From assembly GCA_017385345.1 (NCBI GenBank), contig JAFNRY010000146.1, positions 1 through 6,211 on the forward strand: a stretch of 6,211 nucleotides of DNA, given 5' to 3'. Both the position numbers and the translations under genes were made by a program. Every line of letters starts with the position of its first letter. Positions within the stretch are counted from its first letter, which is position 1. Shown here one piece after another: positions 5,040 to 6,211 of this stretch. The DNA is from Kiritimatiellia bacterium (GTDB lineage Bacteria; Verrucomicrobiota; Kiritimatiellia; RFP12; UBA1067). Under the pieces are notes generated by a model, which saw only the letters and a program-made list of their open reading frames with translations, was not told where the DNA came from and ran no database searches.

Positions 5040-6211
5040 TTGGCGAGGGCCTCCTGCATGTCAACCCCGTTGCGGCCGGCTTCGTAGAGTTTGCGTATGT
5101 CGTCGCGGTGGAGCGACCGCGTCCAGAGGGCGAACTCCCTGATCTCGCCGGCGAACGCTTCGGGGTATTTGCCGGTGCCGTCCTGTTTTATGCGCCACGG
5201 CATGCCGCTGGCGAGCTCCAGCTTCTCCGCCGTTTCGGCCATCCAGTAGAGCCTCCCGTCCCGGCCGCCCTGGTAGAACTCGACCTTGCCGTCCGGCGTC
5301 TTGGTCGCCGCGTAGAAGCACCACTTGACGTAGTCGATGTCGTATGTCCCCATGTCGATGCGCTTTTTGCCCGGCAGCGCGGCGTTGAGGCATATGCCCG
5401 GCTTTTTCACCCAGTCGGTCTTGGTTCCGGCGGTTATGGTGACGCCGGGGTTCAGCCCGCTCGTCCAGTCCTTGTTCGCCACTATCGCGGGATCCCTTCC
5501 CGCCGGCTTGTCTATCTTCGCCCAGAAGGCGACGGTGAAGTTGTCGTCGTTTTCGTATTCGAGGTTTTCGGAACCTTTGACGGCGGTGGATCCGTCCGGC
5601 GCCGTCAGCGGTTCGAGGCCGCCGGCGAGCGCGTTGACCGCGGGCTTCTTCGGTTCGAACTTGAAGTGTGCGACGGGCTTCTTCGCCGTGCCTCGCGCCG
5701 GGAGCATTCCGCCTTCCGCCGGAAGCGGCCTTCCGTCTATGCCGAGCGATTCGCCGTAGAGGCCGAAATGTTCGAGCGCGAGCGCCGCCGCGTCGTAGTT
5801 CGCCGGCCGCCCGGCGAGTTCGCCCGTCTCCCCGCCCTTGGAAACGGCGAGAAAGGGAATCGTCGTGCAGTGGCCGCCCCATATGCCGTGCACGCGCGAA
5901 TACCCGCCGTGGTCCGAGGTCACGACGACCAGCCAGTCTTCGTCTTCGAACGTCTTGCGCGAGGCGATCGCGTCGAGAGCCCGCCCGACGTATCCGTCCA
6001 CCGTGTGGGCGCCCTCGAGGTACATGTGGCTGTAGGGATAGAATCCGGCGACGTGCCCGCTGTGGTCGGTGACGTCTATGAAGTAGAGCGTCGCGTCGGG
6101 GCCGTCCGCCGCCGCGAGCGCCGCCGGGATCCGTTCGGCGTTTTCGGCGTCCGTCGCGTGGTGGAACTCGACCTTCGGATCGGGTCCGACGAACTTGTCT
6201 TCGTCCCATGA
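5036..6211 (-). CDS. Alkaline-phosphatase-superfamily phosphodiesterase (nucleotide pyrophosphatase-like) with C-terminal LamG-like domain (partial, cut by right edge)
   Basis: The frame is open to the right edge, so the N-terminus and the nucleophile (Ser/Thr) are missing. 391 residues are visible, numbered here from the edge. Metal-binding motifs of the alkaline-phosphatase fold are clear: D-V-T-D-H-S-G-H (46-53), typical of type I phosphodiesterase/nucleotide pyrophosphatases; V-V-V-T-S-D-H-G-G (95-103); and His114 in W-G-G-H. Asp49, His53, Asp100, His101 and His114 are the likely zinc ligands. After about residue 165 comes a concanavalin/LamG-like domain (F-T-V-A-F-W-A-K-I-D, then I-V-A-N-K-D-W and a C-terminal G-E-I-R-E-F-A-L-W-T-R-S-L), often used for carbohydrate or surface binding in secreted enzymes. 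Secretion is expected but its signal is off-window. An ATG at 6025 is internal, since motif residues precede it. The gene overlaps the HAD start by 4 bases. A sulfatase or related hydrolase of the same fold is the main alternative. Confidence 0.8.
   Translation of the reverse strand, partial: SWDEDKFVGPDPKVEFHHATDAENAERIPAALAAADGPDATLYFIDVTDHSGHVAGFYPYSHMYLEGAHTVDGYVGRALDAIASRKTFEDEDWLVVVTSDHGGYSRVHGIWGGHCTTIPFLAVSKGGETGELAGRPANYDAAALALEHFGLYGESLGIDGRPLPAEGGMLPARGTAKKPVAHFKFEPKKPAVNALAGGLEPLTAPDGSTAVKGSENLEYENDDNFTVAFWAKIDKPAGRDPAIVANKDWTSGLNPGVTITAGTKTDWVKKPGICLNAALPGKKRIDMGTYDIDYVKWCFYAATKTPDGKVEFYQGGRDGRLYWMAETAEKLELASGMPWRIKQDGTGKYPEAFAGEIREFALWTRSLHRDDIRKLYEAGRNGVDMQEALAK
5050..5055 (-). 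promoter_or_regulatory. AGGAGG ribosome site of the HAD gene inside the phosphodiesterase gene
   Basis: A full AGGAGG lies 10 bases before the HAD start codon, within the last codons of the upstream gene. With the ATGA stop/start overlap it fixes the HAD start at 5039 and points to coupled translation. Confidence 0.75.

Noticed and set aside
4348..5064. A long upstream extension of the esterase frame
   Set aside because: It is an arginine-rich shadow of the HAD gene, and the signal peptide after the ATG at 4347 marks the true start.
5108..6211. A 367-codon plus-strand frame opposite the phosphodiesterase gene
   Set aside because: It is the complement of a well-supported gene with clear metal-binding motifs, and its own translation shows no domain.

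Overview
The window is GC-rich (roughly 60-65% by eye), and every gene I can support lies on the minus strand. They read right to left as one closely packed run of eight genes with gaps of 50 bases or less: a phosphodiesterase/alkaline-phosphatase-fold enzyme with a C-terminal LamG-like domain (cut by the right edge), a HAD phosphatase, a secreted tandem alpha/beta-hydrolase esterase, a TetR-type regulator, an NAD-synthetase-like ATP pyrophosphatase that lacks its usual nitrilase half, an acyl-carrier-protein-like protein, a NeuD/PglD-like sugar acyltransferase, and the first 14 codons of a gene that looks like a pyridoxal/pyridoxamine kinase (cut by the left edge). There is no gene-free stretch over 300 bases. 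I see no tRNA, rRNA, CRISPR array or insertion sequence.

The organism cannot be named from this sequence. A GC-rich genome that secretes BD-FAE-type esterases and fuses hydrolases to LamG-like concanavalin-fold domains would fit a polysaccharide-degrading member of the PVC group (Verrucomicrobiota, Lentisphaerota, Kiritimatiellota), perhaps from the gut. This is inference from gene style, not from a marker gene.

The right half (about 2623-6211) is a hydrolytic block. The phosphodiesterase and HAD genes overlap by 4 bases (ATGA), and the esterase follows after 50 bases. The esterase is two complete copies of the same alpha/beta-hydrolase domain in one chain behind a signal peptide. Its leader holds a 14-bp tandem repeat that duplicates the Shine-Dalgarno sequence.

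The left half (1-2595) begins with the TetR gene. A perfect TATAAT sits just upstream of its start codon, so it may begin its own, possibly leaderless, transcript. Then come the nitrilase-less NadE-like enzyme, the ACP-like protein (W-G-S-L around the candidate phosphopantetheine serine) and the sugar acyltransferase, the last two again coupled by a 4-base ATGA overlap. Together these read as a small acyl-transfer or amidation module next to cofactor genes (NAD, pyridoxal phosphate).

The most interesting candidate is the TetR - stand-alone NadE domain - atypical ACP - NeuD-like acyltransferase set. It could be a small surface-sugar or small-molecule modification pathway with a repurposed NAD synthetase, but nothing in the window proves a shared function.
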